This document shows positions 53,463-62,540 of a stretch of DNA of 64,000 bases, in pieces. The number at the start of each line of letters is the position of its first letter. Within the stretch, counting starts at the first letter, position 1. A program made the position numbers and the translations under genes. Source of the DNA: Paenibacillus alba (GTDB taxonomy: Bacteria; Bacillota; Bacilli; Paenibacillales; NBRC-103111); assembly GCF_013204855.1 (NCBI RefSeq), contig NZ_JABMKZ010000004.1, positions 310,001 to 374,000 of the forward strand. Direction: 5' to 3'. A model generated the notes under the pieces. It saw nothing but the letters and a program-made list of their open reading frames with translations. It was not told where the DNA came from and ran no database searches.

Positions 53463-53528
53463 ATGATCCCTCATTTTTTTTGAAATAATAGGTAACAATA
53501 ACCATAATACCAGCAGTTTACCACAGAA

Positions 53529-53750
53529 TTAACTATGGCGGATTGATGCAATATTAGATCTAGATTGGACATCTATCTCTCGACTGCCTATTGTTTTGTC
53601 GTGATAACCTGCATACCATTCATTTACAACACAACCATCTTGAATGATATATGTGGATGCGGCTGATGCAGAAATCATGTTTCTTATCTTTAGGACATAC
53701 TCATTTAATTCGTTAAACGCGTTATTCGACGCACCAACTGGTAATTGCAT
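53529..53750 (-). pseudogene. N-terminal remnant of a serine hydrolase
   Basis: The 73-codon frame reads like the beginning of a beta-lactamase-fold serine hydrolase (STYIIQDGCVVNEWYAGYHD), running up to where the active-site SxxK should appear. There it ends NIASIRHS-stop, with His in place of Lys and no sequence beyond. The rest of the gene is missing from the 66 bp before DinB. A remnant, not a small protein. Confidence 0.75.
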
Positions 53751-53813
53751 CCTAGTTCCACCAATTCATCCGAATTCCGTTTCTCATTTCACTCATAATG
53801 AATCCACGCAATA

Positions 53814-54455
53814 TCAATATCTAACCGTCAAGTCATCCAATCCGAGAAGGACCATTTGACGTGTAATTGGAATCAAACCGTTGTAGGCTCCCTCAGAACG
53901 TAGATATGAAAAAAGCTGCAAAGCCAATGCCACATAGCCTTTTGCATAGGTTGAAACCGTTTGATCGGTCACATCCTCCGTTTGTTTAGCCTCTGCCTCT
54001 TTACCGAGACTACGAACTAAAAAAACAGCAAACTGCTCCTTGGTCACCTCTTCCCCTGGGTTGAACCGATCTATATCCGTGCCATCGATAACTCCTGCTT
54101 GGCGAAGCGCTTCAATATAAGGCAAACTGTACCCATAAATTAAATCCTCAGCTTTTACATCTTTGAAGCTTGAAGTTTTCACTTCTGGGTCGATTTCTAC
54201 TCCTATTGAAAGAGCCACTATTTTCGCAAATTCAGCACGGGTGATCGTTTCATTTAGACCGAATCTATTTTCCGATACCCCTTGTATTAAACCTGCAGAT
54301 AACCATTTGTCTACTTTCAATTTTGTTTTAACATCCATATCTTTAAGATCTGTGAAATCCGCAGACGTTTTGGGCATACTAGCATGAACCTCTATAACTG
54401 TTATTGATAAAATGTATAAAATACACACGAAGATCAGCAGTGACTTCTTCCTCAT
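53814..54455 (-). CDS. S-layer homology (SLH) domain protein
   Basis: A 213-aa exported protein: signal peptide (LLIFVCILYILSITVIEVHA), then at least two SLH repeats (FTDLKDMDVKTKLKVDKWLS ... ETITRAEFAKIVALSIGV; SYSFKDV-like ... EEVTKEQFAVFLVRSLG) and a short third segment. It binds pyruvylated secondary cell-wall polymers and so sits on the surface. No extra catalytic domain. Leftward, single gene. Confidence 0.85.
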   Translation of the reverse strand: MRKKSLLIFVCILYILSITVIEVHASMPKTSADFTDLKDMDVKTKLKVDKWLSAGLIQGVSENRFGLNETITRAEFAKIVALSIGVEIDPEVKTSSFKDVKAEDLIYGYSLPYIEALRQAGVIDGTDIDRFNPGEEVTKEQFAVFLVRSLGKEAEAKQTEDVTDQTVSTYAKGYVALALQLFSYLRSEGAYNGLIPITRQMVLLGLDDLTVRY

Positions 54456-54494
54456 TATTCTTCCTCCATTTGGCCTTGGACAGATGGCACTCGC

Positions 54495-55010
54495 TTATTC
54501 TCGTTTCAAAGAATAGATACCCTTAGCATAGCCTGGAGACGCAAGAACGACGGATGTCTCAATCTGTCTCTCCGGTATATCCCAATATTTCTGAAGCAAG
54601 CTTCTCTTCACGTCAGTAGGTACAAGTTCAAAGCCATTCTTTACATAAAACGAAATTGCCCAAGTTGCCGCTTCCCATGTGCCAATTAGGATTGGCTTAT
54701 CCGTATGCTTCGAAATATGAGTCAACAATTTGGATCCAATACCGCCTTGGCGCTGAGCTGTTCGGATATAGGCATGCCGAATCAAAGCTACTTCACCTTT
54801 ATCCTGAATACCCATAACTCCACAAAGCTCTCCCTGATCTTCAAATCCCCAAAAGATGACACCGTCTTCAATTTCTTGAACGAGTTTAGCTTTGCTCATA
54901 TAAGGCTCATGATACCGATCTTCCGGAATAATCCCCTGATAAGCCTTAGCCGCATCGTTAATAATCTGATAAATAGATTCCTCATCCTTCTTTTCACACA
55001 AACGAATCAT
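54495..55010 (-). CDS. GNAT family N-acetyltransferase
   Basis: A 171-aa GNAT: MIRLCEKKDEESIYQIINDA, YIRTAQRQGGIGSKLL (acetyl-CoA motif QRQGGIG, about residues 85-91) and ATWAISFYVKNGFELV, the classical end helix. Substrate unknown. It is separated by 18 bp from the leftward lipoprotein gene downstream, so they may be one transcript. Confidence 0.85.
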   Translation of the reverse strand: MIRLCEKKDEESIYQIINDAAKAYQGIIPEDRYHEPYMSKAKLVQEIEDGVIFWGFEDQGELCGVMGIQDKGEVALIRHAYIRTAQRQGGIGSKLLTHISKHTDKPILIGTWEAATWAISFYVKNGFELVPTDVKRSLLQKYWDIPERQIETSVVLASPGYAKGIYSLKRE

Positions 55011-55027
55011 TGTACACTACTCCTAAT

Positions 55028-55489
55028 CTATGGATTTTTCAGTTCTTCTTTAAACCAAGTCTGGTACGCATCCATATTTTCTTGAGACTTATCAGAGGCA
55101 TCGGACGTTTTGAAGTATCTGGCAAAGTAAGCATGTTTCTCAGATTGATCGCCTTTATCGCTATTAACAATTAGATGAATTTCTGATACCTCTAACCCCC
55201 ATTTAACGGATTTGGCTATTTCATTCATATTGTCAATGGTAGCAAAAGCTTTTACTTGTAACAAAATGGAGTCGAGTATTTCATTACTAGGTACTTCTTT
55301 CAGATTAATTTCGATAAACAGATCAGGGCGAGTAAACGTAAACTTAACATTTTCAATTGTTTTGGATATTTGTTTCAATTCTTTTGTTAACGATTGGGTT
55401 GATTTCGTATGGACGGTGTGAGTAACGCTGCACCCGATTGTCATCGTGACAAGTAGAAATACTAAAAGTCTAAGTGTAATTTTGATCAT
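55028..55489 (-). CDS. Putative lipoprotein
   Basis: A 153-aa protein with lipoprotein signal LLVFLLVTMTIGC (C20) and a mature part of alternating strands and helices (IENVKFTFTRPDLFIEINLK). No recognised family. Leftward, one gene upstream-overlapping none; 18 bp from the GNAT gene. Confidence 0.6.
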   Translation of the reverse strand: MIKITLRLLVFLLVTMTIGCSVTHTVHTKSTQSLTKELKQISKTIENVKFTFTRPDLFIEINLKEVPSNEILDSILLQVKAFATIDNMNEIAKSVKWGLEVSEIHLIVNSDKGDQSEKHAYFARYFKTSDASDKSQENMDAYQTWFKEELKNP

Positions 55490-55620
55490 ATCACCAAAGA
55501 TCTCCTACTCATATTACCATCTCAAATTTCAGATGCCTCCCGTATAAGCCATTATATCCTTGGGTATTGAGTGCGTAAAGCAAGTTTTGAAAACGTTTTA
55601 CTTCAAACTTCACTCCACAT

Positions 55621-56499
55621 TCATCCTTGCTTTTTTGCGAGCAAATTCCAATCTTTTAGATAGTCATTTTTTGCAAGTAAACCTTTGATCCTTTTCATCG
55701 TATTTGGTCCCATAGGAGTACCGCCAATTCGATTCAATAAGAGCCATCTGAGGCATGCCAGAGCTTCAAAAACTTCAAGTTCCTCCAGTTTAATATTATT
55801 TTCTAATAAATAAGCATTTCTAAACGCAACGGCATAACGCTCTGTCACATATATCATCTTAAGAATAAACGACCAAGCTAAATCATATCTTCGGTCCCCT
55901 AATTGTCCATTCGTCCAATCTATTACGGTGTACCGCTCGTTTTCCTCTACAATGTTTCTTAAATGGAAATCACCATGAATAATTGTATCATGTCTAATAT
56001 TCGCCACCTGAATTAGAGGAACTAATAACTGATATAGATCTGAATGATCTTCGATCTGAGGAAAAAAATACGCCTGGAAATCATATTTTGGAAATTGTAT
56101 CTTCTCAATCTCAACAATATCAATTTTATGTATTTGGGACAGTATTTTCGCAATAACCGCCATTTTCTTTGCATTCACTTTAAGAACAGGTATTCCATTG
56201 AAAGATGTTGCCAACACCTGATCTCCGTTTGGATTTATCCCCCACCCAATTGGCATAGAAACGGGTACCCCTCGGTCATGAAGAGCATTCAATAAATGAA
56301 ATTGAAACCTAATATCCGGTTTAGAACTCTTACTCCAAACTTTTAATACAAAACTCTCATTCTCGGAATTTATCCTCACGACTTCAGCTTCAAATCCTTG
56401 CTCTATTGGTTGAAGCATTAACATGGATTGTTGATTTAATAAAACATCCATAATTTCATGTTTCTCTACCCAGTCCACATTCGCAAGAGGATTTACCAA
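55621..56499 (-). CDS. Aminoglycoside/choline-kinase-like phosphotransferase
   Basis: A 292-aa kinase-fold protein: N-lobe EAEVVRINSENESFVLKVWS (Lys for ATP), catalytic loop IIHGDFHLRNIVE and metal-binding VIDWTNGQLGDRRYD. It belongs to the APH superfamily, phosphorylating a small hydroxylated compound. The likely start is TTG at 56499, since AAAGGAAGA lies about 6 nt upstream; longer frames (56517 ATG, 56532 TTG) lack a site. No resistance can be inferred from sequence alone. Confidence 0.75.
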   Translation of the reverse strand: MVNPLANVDWVEKHEIMDVLLNQQSMLMLQPIEQGFEAEVVRINSENESFVLKVWSKSSKPDIRFQFHLLNALHDRGVPVSMPIGWGINPNGDQVLATSFNGIPVLKVNAKKMAVIAKILSQIHKIDIVEIEKIQFPKYDFQAYFFPQIEDHSDLYQLLVPLIQVANIRHDTIIHGDFHLRNIVEENERYTVIDWTNGQLGDRRYDLAWSFILKMIYVTERYAVAFRNAYLLENNIKLEELEVFEALACLRWLLLNRIGGTPMGPNTMKRIKGLLAKNDYLKDWNLLAKKQG

Positions 56500-56732
56500 G
56501 AGTTTTCTTCCTTTCATTTGAATACTGGTCAATGATTTGATGATGCTGCAGAACTGCGAACACTTAAAGCGAGGTTAGTTGTCCGTCTAAGTAGTATAGA
56601 ATACTATTCCCTGCTGCCTTATTATATCATCAATTTACAAATTCAGGATATTGCTCTTTTCTGAAACACAATACTGCTGTAAAAAGGTTTTCCACCATGG
56701 CGAGCACACCGAAATGTTTATACAAAAGTGTA

Positions 56733-56761
56733 AAATAAAAAACACCCAACTGCATGGGTGC
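56733..56761 (-). terminator. Terminator of the acyltransferase gene
   Basis: GCACCCA, a 6-nt loop and TGGGTG-TTTTTTATTTT on the minus strand, 46 bp past the stop at 56807. Confidence 0.85.
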
Positions 56762-56806
56762 TCGAACTTTACACTTTCATTATGAAATTGTAATTTTTAT
56801 TTGCTA

Positions 56807-58006
56807 TTACAAATTCTTTAATGCGCTCGTTTGTTTAATTTGTGGTAATTCATTTTGCGTAATATTTGCTGGATCTGGATTTTTAGTCATCTTATTAACT
56901 AATATTTTTCCAAGTTTTATTGATGGTAATTCAACATACTTATACATCATTGTTGAGAGTATGAATGTTATGCACAAAGCAATAATCAGTATGCCCCACA
57001 GAGGAATTATTCCATTGAGTACGTGAATGGAAGCAAATATAACGGCAATATGAACAAGATATAGACTATACGATATTTTACCCAAATAATTAACTAGTTT
57101 ATAACTTAATATTTTTGAAAATACAGTTGAGTTTAACGCAAAGATTATCAAAATGACAGCACCCAGCATTACTGCCCAAGAGTCTATTACAGTTCTAAAG
57201 AAAGGAGAGATGTTTGGAAACAGTAACAATTTAACTGCAAATGATGGATGTATAAATAGATATATGAATATCCCACACATAAAAATTGCAATTTTAGTTA
57301 AGTTATTGATGGCGCGGTATCTTCGGCTAATATTTTCACGATATTTAGCAAGCAAAGCTCCCACTATGAACATTGTTGTATAGTTGAATGTTGCGGCAAT
57401 TTCTGTGCCATTGTTTGAAGGTTTGAAACTCAAAAATATCAAAACTCCAATCGCACTAAATAATACACAAAGAGCTAAATTTTTCTTCCAATTTAACTTC
57501 ACTAGAGGGATCATCAAGATCGGAAACAATAACGATATTCTCATTTCATGGACGAGTGACCACACAACAGGATTTAAGTTGCTCATAAATGAATCGATCA
57601 TTATTGAATGTTCTAAAATTGTTTTAGTGGTTATGGGACTTGACCAGAAAGAATTGAACCAATTACTAAGACCTTGAACTTTTCCTGAATAAAGCATTTC
57701 TTTTCCTATAATAAAGAAGATAAATGAAACAATATAAGGTATATAAATTCTAAATATTCGTTTTAGCATGAAATGGAAGTAATTAATCTGCTTATTTTTG
57801 TAATATGGTAACGATAGGACGAAGCCACTAAGTACAAAAAACAATATAACTGCCTCTCCGCCAGAAATAAATAGGCGAAGAGGAGTGAATTCAAAAACAA
57901 TTTTGAATAGCCTATCCCATGGTACAATTAAATACATATGCAAAAACACAACACACACCGCAGCAAGTCCACGTAAAGAATCCAATTCTTCGTATCTTTT
58001 ATTCAC
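56807..58006 (-). CDS. Acyltransferase 3 family membrane protein
   Basis: A 399-aa protein with about ten helices: MNKRYEELDSLRGLAAVCVV (the conserved R/H-containing start), GGEAVILFFVLSGFVLSLPY and KRIFRIYIPY, typical of OafA/NolL-type O-acyltransferases that acetylate surface glycans. The start is GTG with GGAGG 7 nt upstream. This region is visibly richer in A+T than its neighbours (including the codons), which may mean later acquisition. Confidence 0.88.
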   Translation of the reverse strand: MNKRYEELDSLRGLAAVCVVFLHMYLIVPWDRLFKIVFEFTPLRLFISGGEAVILFFVLSGFVLSLPYYKNKQINYFHFMLKRIFRIYIPYIVSFIFFIIGKEMLYSGKVQGLSNWFNSFWSSPITTKTILEHSIMIDSFMSNLNPVVWSLVHEMRISLLFPILMIPLVKLNWKKNLALCVLFSAIGVLIFLSFKPSNNGTEIAATFNYTTMFIVGALLAKYRENISRRYRAINNLTKIAIFMCGIFIYLFIHPSFAVKLLLFPNISPFFRTVIDSWAVMLGAVILIIFALNSTVFSKILSYKLVNYLGKISYSLYLVHIAVIFASIHVLNGIIPLWGILIIALCITFILSTMMYKYVELPSIKLGKILVNKMTKNPDPANITQNELPQIKQTSALKNL

Positions 58007-58434
58007 ATAATTCCTCCATATGCCTTATTACGAACGTTATGTTCTTTATAAAGAATATAGCAAGTTATGGTAAAAATTTCAATGTAATAAACTGCGCTTA
58101 CTGCTACACTTGAAAATCTCTTTCTCTTTCTCCATTTCCTAATCATATATGACTCTTCTCCTTTGATTAAGAGATATTCTCGAATTAAGTCGGATTACAC
58201 TGAATTTCGCTAATATCTAATTTTGGACATAAAAATAACCCTTTCTGATGTCAGAAGGGCTGAGTGTATATAATAGACTATTAAAATTTAATCCTCCCGA
58301 TATATCCTTACCACACACTCCACATGTGTCGTATGCGCGAGCAGTGGTTGCTTTGTTTAATCATATTAAGCTCAGAAATGCATTCACAATTTTCACGCTA
58401 ATGACGCAATCCGATAGCTCACCACTACCCAAAA
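58007..58434. other. Intergenic, A+T-rich; one hairpin seen
   Basis: 428 bp upstream of the acyltransferase gene. The hairpin CCCTTTCTGA-TG-TCAGAAGGG (58239-58260) has a T-run on its minus-strand side and may be a terminator. Otherwise I see nothing supportable. Confidence 0.5.
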
Positions 58435-58612
58435 CCTGCCAAAGTGCAGGCTTTTCCTTCGAAATCGCGTGAAAAGCAAGAAAGCCTGCAATTATGCAGG
58501 TATTCTAGGCCTTTCCATCTTGGAATCCAGAAAAGGCCACAAAAGCATGCATTATCGCAGGAATTTTATGTTTTTGAACCTCTTAAGAGCAAAAAAGATG
58601 CATTATCGCAGG
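58435..58612. repeat. Four-core palindromic array 6
   Basis: Cores of the CCTGC...GCAGG type end at 58450, 58500, 58561 and 58612, spacings 50, 61 and 51 bp. The four cores run CCTGCCAAAGTGCAGG, CCTGCAATTATGCAGG, then two GATGCATTATCGCAGG-like forms. Linkers keep the CTTTT/AAAAG complementarity. The right flank GCAGGTATTTTGCGAA is almost the one at array 5. Frames across it are not genes. Confidence 0.85.
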
Positions 58613-58670
58613 TATTTTGCGAACTATGCTTTCCAAACGCTAAACCAAACCAAATCCATCACCAAAGCAC

Positions 58671-58740
58671 AAAAAAGAGGCTATCCTCAAGTAGCTTTCT
58701 ACTTTTGTAACAGCAGCTCCTACTTTTGAAACAGCCTCTC
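58671..58740 (-). terminator. Terminator of the tandem-GNAT gene
   Basis: On the minus strand GAGGCT...CAAAAGTAG pairs with CTACTTGAGG...AGCCTC and is followed by TTTTTT. It begins 37 bp past the stop at 58777. Confidence 0.65.
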
Positions 58741-58776
58741 CAGTACATCATCCGCGCGCTAAGTTCAATCCCCAGG

Positions 58777-59667
58777 TCACGCATCCTGCATATTTCGTAC
58801 CATCAGCACTTGTTCAAAATTTGTTGTGAAACCCAGTTTCTCCATCAGCTCTATCAGCAGCAGATTCGATTTGCGGAGGTTGAGTGTTGTTCGTTTGCCA
58901 GCATAATCTAGCGGCGCAAACAGTTCACTAAGTGCAACTTTGTAAATCTGCTCGGCATCATCCCGCTCAGGATGCGCTTCACATTGATAGAGTGTAATCG
59001 CGGACAGGTTGCCCTCTTTATCAAAACTACGCTTGAACAAGGCATAACCTACCGGCTCGCTCCCTTGTCTAATAATTAACGATTCACCATCTTTGATACT
59101 GGGCCACTGTGTTTGCCAAGCCGATAATCCACGATACAAATCCAGCCCGGCTGCATCATGAGCCAATTCTCTCGAAATGACGAAAGGGTGTGCAGTAGTT
59201 TGCGTCAAAATCGGATCAATCATTGGTCCTGTGTGCTGCAAAAGCAGCAAATGATCCGAAATTTCATATCCTGCTTGTTGGTATAATCGAATGGCCGGCT
59301 CATTCTGAACTAATGCTTCGAGTGTTGCGGTTCCTACCCCTTGCTCGCGATACAGCTCTAAATTTCTTGCCATGAGCGCTTTACCGATACCCTTCCCTCT
59401 GAAAGCCGGGACAATACCTGTCCCCCCATTCCATGCGAGTTTCTTTCCGCCTATATCGCGAAAGCCATTCATGACGAACCCTGCCGGCTCTCCATCCACC
59501 ATAATGGCAAGCGAATTTTCCAAAGAAATCCCCTCATTCACCGTCCTTGTTATTAATAAATCAATCGTCATTTCCATCCGTATAAAATAACCTTCAAATC
59601 CTAAGTTCCAAATGCGGACAATCTCCTCAATGGAAAACTCGCTTAATTTTCGATATGTAATTGTCAT
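58777..59667 (-). CDS. Tandem GNAT-fold acetyltransferase
   Basis: A 296-aa protein with two GNAT lobes. The first is complete: GGTGIVPAFRGKGIGKALMA (acetyl-CoA loop RGKGIG) and LVQNEPAIRLYQQAGYEISD. The second, from about 165, has GESLIIRQGSEPVGYALFKR and LLIELMEKLGF but no clear cofactor loop, so it is likely a substrate-side or structural copy. A CoA-dependent N-acetyltransferase of unknown acceptor. Leftward, with its own terminator. Confidence 0.85.
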   Translation of the reverse strand: MTITYRKLSEFSIEEIVRIWNLGFEGYFIRMEMTIDLLITRTVNEGISLENSLAIMVDGEPAGFVMNGFRDIGGKKLAWNGGTGIVPAFRGKGIGKALMARNLELYREQGVGTATLEALVQNEPAIRLYQQAGYEISDHLLLLQHTGPMIDPILTQTTAHPFVISRELAHDAAGLDLYRGLSAWQTQWPSIKDGESLIIRQGSEPVGYALFKRSFDKEGNLSAITLYQCEAHPERDDAEQIYKVALSELFAPLDYAGKRTTLNLRKSNLLLIELMEKLGFTTNFEQVLMVRNMQDA

Positions 59668-59758
59668 AGTAAGTATCCTTTCATCAGTCTTATGAGAGGC
59701 GGCTTTTAGAGGTAAAAAAGACCCACAGCTCCAAGCTACGAATCTAGGTTGTACATGA

Positions 59759-60466
59759 TCAAATACAATTATCTGTTCTTAGAGCAAAATCCACGGCATA
59801 TTCAGCATGTATTCTCGTCGTATCGAATAGCGGCACGTGGCAATCCTGTTGAGAGATTAATAGGGTGATTTCAGTGCAGCCAAGGATAACGGCCTCTGCT
59901 CCATCCTCGACAAGACTTTGAATAATCGCTAAATAGGACTGTTTAGAACTTTCTTTTAGAATCCCAAGACAAAGTTCCTCATAGATAACATCGTGTACAA
60001 TCTTCCTTGCTGCTTCGTTCGGAACGATAACCGTAAGTCCAAATTTATCTATAAGTCTGCCTTTGTAGAAATCCTGTTCCATCGTAAAAGCGGTGCCGAG
60101 CAATGCGACTTTTTGGATTCCACTTTTAACAATCTCAGTTGCTGTAGCATCAGCGATATGAAGCAAGGGTATTGATACTGCTTCTTCTACTTCTTTTGCC
60201 ATTTTGTGCATCGTATTTGTACAGATGACAATGAAATCTGAGCCCCCCAAAGCCAGCTTTTGGGCACATTCAATCATCATGCTTGTGGCTTCATCCCATT
60301 TCCCTTGCTGTTGAAGCGTTTTGATCTCGTGGAAATCTACCGAATACATGAGACTTTTGGCAGAATGGTGCCCGCCTAATTTCTCTTTTACCCGCTGATT
60401 GATAATTTGGTAATAAAGCAAGGAGGACTCCCAGCTCATTCCACCTAAGAGACCAATTGTTTTCAT
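59759..60466 (-). CDS. Aspartate/glutamate racemase family protein
   Basis: A 235-aa two-domain racemase: start MKTIGLLGGMSWESSLLYYQ, first catalytic Cys C82 (VICTNTMHK) and second C197 (VILGCTEITLL), the paired thiols that swap the alpha-proton. Such proteins interconvert Asp or Glu, or act on related acids such as hydantoins. It starts with ATG and is 96 bp from the TetR gene, so it is probably separate. Confidence 0.88.
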   Translation of the reverse strand: MKTIGLLGGMSWESSLLYYQIINQRVKEKLGGHHSAKSLMYSVDFHEIKTLQQQGKWDEATSMMIECAQKLALGGSDFIVICTNTMHKMAKEVEEAVSIPLLHIADATATEIVKSGIQKVALLGTAFTMEQDFYKGRLIDKFGLTVIVPNEAARKIVHDVIYEELCLGILKESSKQSYLAIIQSLVEDGAEAVILGCTEITLLISQQDCHVPLFDTTRIHAEYAVDFALRTDNCI

Positions 60467-60562
60467 TGATAAACACCTCTGCCAGGAAGCGAAACGAACA
60501 TCAATTCTCTGTCAAATGGCTGCTTCCTCGCCTTCCCTTTCTTTCCGACTTATATCCCGAAT

Positions 60563-61234
60563 CTACTTTTGCCTTTGCAAAATCCCTTGAAGGATTACTT
60601 CAAGCCCCCAACGAAACCGTTCTTCTCCATCGGAAGTAATCAACTCCGATTGCAAACTCGCTATCATCGGATATTGCTTAACGTTAAGCGATCGATAAGA
60701 AGCGGAGATAGCCTGAAGTGTTGTCCCATTCTGGTCACGTGAAGCTTGTTCAAAGGCAACGGAGGAAGCATAGAGCATTAATAGATCCAGCCCCCACGCC
60801 GCGGAAGTTGAGTGAATTCCGGCTTCATGCAAGCGTTCAAGAATATACTCCGTCAGCGCTAGGGAATGAGGTCCGATTGGGATTGTGTTTAGCGCAAGTT
60901 CGGCGACACCTGGGAATTCCATAAGAACGGTTAGATAAGAGTGTAGTGTCTCGTAAAGTCTAATCTCCCAGGATACTCCTTCATGATTCGATAACACGAC
61001 ACTCTCCATACCAGCGTCCAATACATAAGCACTTAATTCCTGATGATTGGTGACATATACGTATAGCGATGAGGGGCCGGTATCCAAAGCTTTGGCGATT
61101 TTGCGCATGCTCAGCCCGGAAGAGCCTTCGCTCTTCAATAAGGCTAGGGCGGTCTTCACAATGATATCTTTGCTTAGCGGTTCCTTGGCAGGCCGCGAAC
61201 GACGACTAATAATGGTTCGAGTTGGATTATTCAT
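60563..61234 (-). CDS. TetR family regulator of the flavin monooxygenase
   Basis: A 223-aa regulator: helix-turn-helix LSMRKIAKALDTGPSSLYVYVTNHQEL (about residues 41-67) and a large alpha-helical effector domain. It lies 35 bp after the monooxygenase stop, same strand, so it is probably cotranscribed and represses its own operon at the twin palindromes (62506-62537). AAGGGA lies upstream of ATG. Confidence 0.85.
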   Translation of the reverse strand: MNNPTRTIISRRSRPAKEPLSKDIIVKTALALLKSEGSSGLSMRKIAKALDTGPSSLYVYVTNHQELSAYVLDAGMESVVLSNHEGVSWEIRLYETLHSYLTVLMEFPGVAELALNTIPIGPHSLALTEYILERLHEAGIHSTSAAWGLDLLMLYASSVAFEQASRDQNGTTLQAISASYRSLNVKQYPMIASLQSELITSDGEERFRWGLEVILQGILQRQK

Positions 61235-61269
61235 AATTCCCTTATATCATGCTAGCAAGAATTAGTAAA

Positions 61270-62454
61270 TCACCGGTTCGATGTTTCGTTAAAATGGTCC
61301 TGATACTGGTTCATCAGATCCTTCAATTTAGCCGCGGCATCGTCGGAGAAGATCAGCTTGAGATTCGCTTCGGATTCCTCGGCGGATTGGGACGAATAGA
61401 CGTACATTTTCTTCTCGTAAGCTTCAACAGCCTGGTTGATATCATCATGTTGAATGATAGATAAGGCTAGCTCCGCTGCGTCCAGCATCGCTAAGTTCAC
61501 GCCTTCTCCGGCAAATGGAGACATGAGATGCGCGGCATCCCCGATCAATGTGACACCTGGTTTATGCGTCCATTGGAGACCGACAGGCAGCATATAGATA
61601 CGTCTTGGGAGCAGAGGCCCCTCCGCAGAACGGATATAATTCTTTAATGACTCATCCCAATCCGCAAAATGTTCCAGCAGCTGCTGTTTGGCCGCCTCAG
61701 GCTGATCAAACGGTATGCCGCAGGTGTCTAGCCACTCTTTTTCAATTTCAAAAGACAAATAGACGCAGATACGGCCGTCTCCATTCAGCTGCCCTAATAT
61801 GCCTTTATGATCGGCAAGGGCAAACATTTTACCGCGACTATTGAGAGCAATGATCTCTGGATGAGCGATAGCGGCATTTTCAACATACATTTCAACCATG
61901 CTCAGGCCAGAATAAGCAGGCACTGAATCCGTAAGAAGCGGACGTATGCGGGAGAAAGCGCCGTCTGCCGCCACAACAAGGTCAACGGTATCCACATCCC
62001 CATTCTCAAAATGAAGTTCATGCCGGCCATTATCTAGCGGGATCGCTTCGATTAAATTATGCCCCCAGTGGATGAATGCAGGGTCGATGGAGCTTAAAAG
62101 CAGCTCACGCAATGTCCCGCGGTCGATTTCCGGACGATCCCCTTCACTTGACTCAGCCCCCTCGTCCATATAGACTTTGCCGGTTTTATCCAGAAGGCGG
62201 AATTCTTGCCCTTCATATCGAGCAAGCTTCTCGAATTGATCAATTAACCCAGCTTCTCTTAGCGCCTTTTGCCCAGAATCGTGATGGATATCCAACGACC
62301 CGCCTTGCTTGCGGCTAACGGGGGATGTTTCGCGTTCATAGACGACTGTTTTCACCCCATGCTGCTGCAAAATACGCGCCAATGTCAGACCTCCAGGGCC
62401 TGCCCCTACAATTGCGATGCGTTGTTCTTTTTTTGCTGTTGTGTTTGTCATCAT
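61270..62454 (-). CDS. TetX-like FAD-dependent monooxygenase
   Basis: A 394-aa flavin monooxygenase: FAD motif IAIVGAGPGGLTLARILQQHG (about 13-33) with acidic E40, GGSLDIHHDSGQ, and GDAAHLMSPFAGEGVNLAML, the second FAD motif. These stretches match the TetX subfamily more than PHBH, including the MYVYSSQSAEESEANLKLIF tail. Most such proteins are not tetracycline inactivators; substrate unknown. I chose ATG at 62454 because AGGTGG is 5-8 nt upstream; the longer frame (62559) overlaps the operators. It is controlled by the downstream TetR. Confidence 0.85.
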   Translation of the reverse strand: MMTNTTAKKEQRIAIVGAGPGGLTLARILQQHGVKTVVYERETSPVSRKQGGSLDIHHDSGQKALREAGLIDQFEKLARYEGQEFRLLDKTGKVYMDEGAESSEGDRPEIDRGTLRELLLSSIDPAFIHWGHNLIEAIPLDNGRHELHFENGDVDTVDLVVAADGAFSRIRPLLTDSVPAYSGLSMVEMYVENAAIAHPEIIALNSRGKMFALADHKGILGQLNGDGRICVYLSFEIEKEWLDTCGIPFDQPEAAKQQLLEHFADWDESLKNYIRSAEGPLLPRRIYMLPVGLQWTHKPGVTLIGDAAHLMSPFAGEGVNLAMLDAAELALSIIQHDDINQAVEAYEKKMYVYSSQSAEESEANLKLIFSDDAAAKLKDLMNQYQDHFNETSNR

Positions 62455-62484
62455 GATGACCACCTCGGAATTAGATTTGAAATG

Positions 62485-62540
62485 ACTTGCTTTATTTATA
62501 CCACAACGAACACCGTTCGTAAAGAACCATGTTCGTTTAT
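62485..62540 (-). promoter_or_regulatory. Promoter and twin operators of the monooxygenase-TetR operon
   Basis: Two adjacent palindromes: ACGAACACCGTTCGT (62506-62520) and AAGAACCATGTTCGTT (62522-62537). On the minus strand a -35 TTTACG and -10 TATAAA, 17 bp apart, straddle the first palindrome, so a bound TetR would block RNA polymerase. Confidence 0.75.

Noticed and set aside
7811-58612. CRISPR arrays
   Set aside because: The repeat spacing is constant but there are always four palindromes, no 25-40 bp unique spacers of equal length with identical repeats, and no cas genes in the window.
61270-62454. Calling the monooxygenase a tetracycline-resistance gene
   Set aside because: It is in the TetX-like subfamily by motif, but many members act on other compounds; no sequence evidence fixes the substrate.
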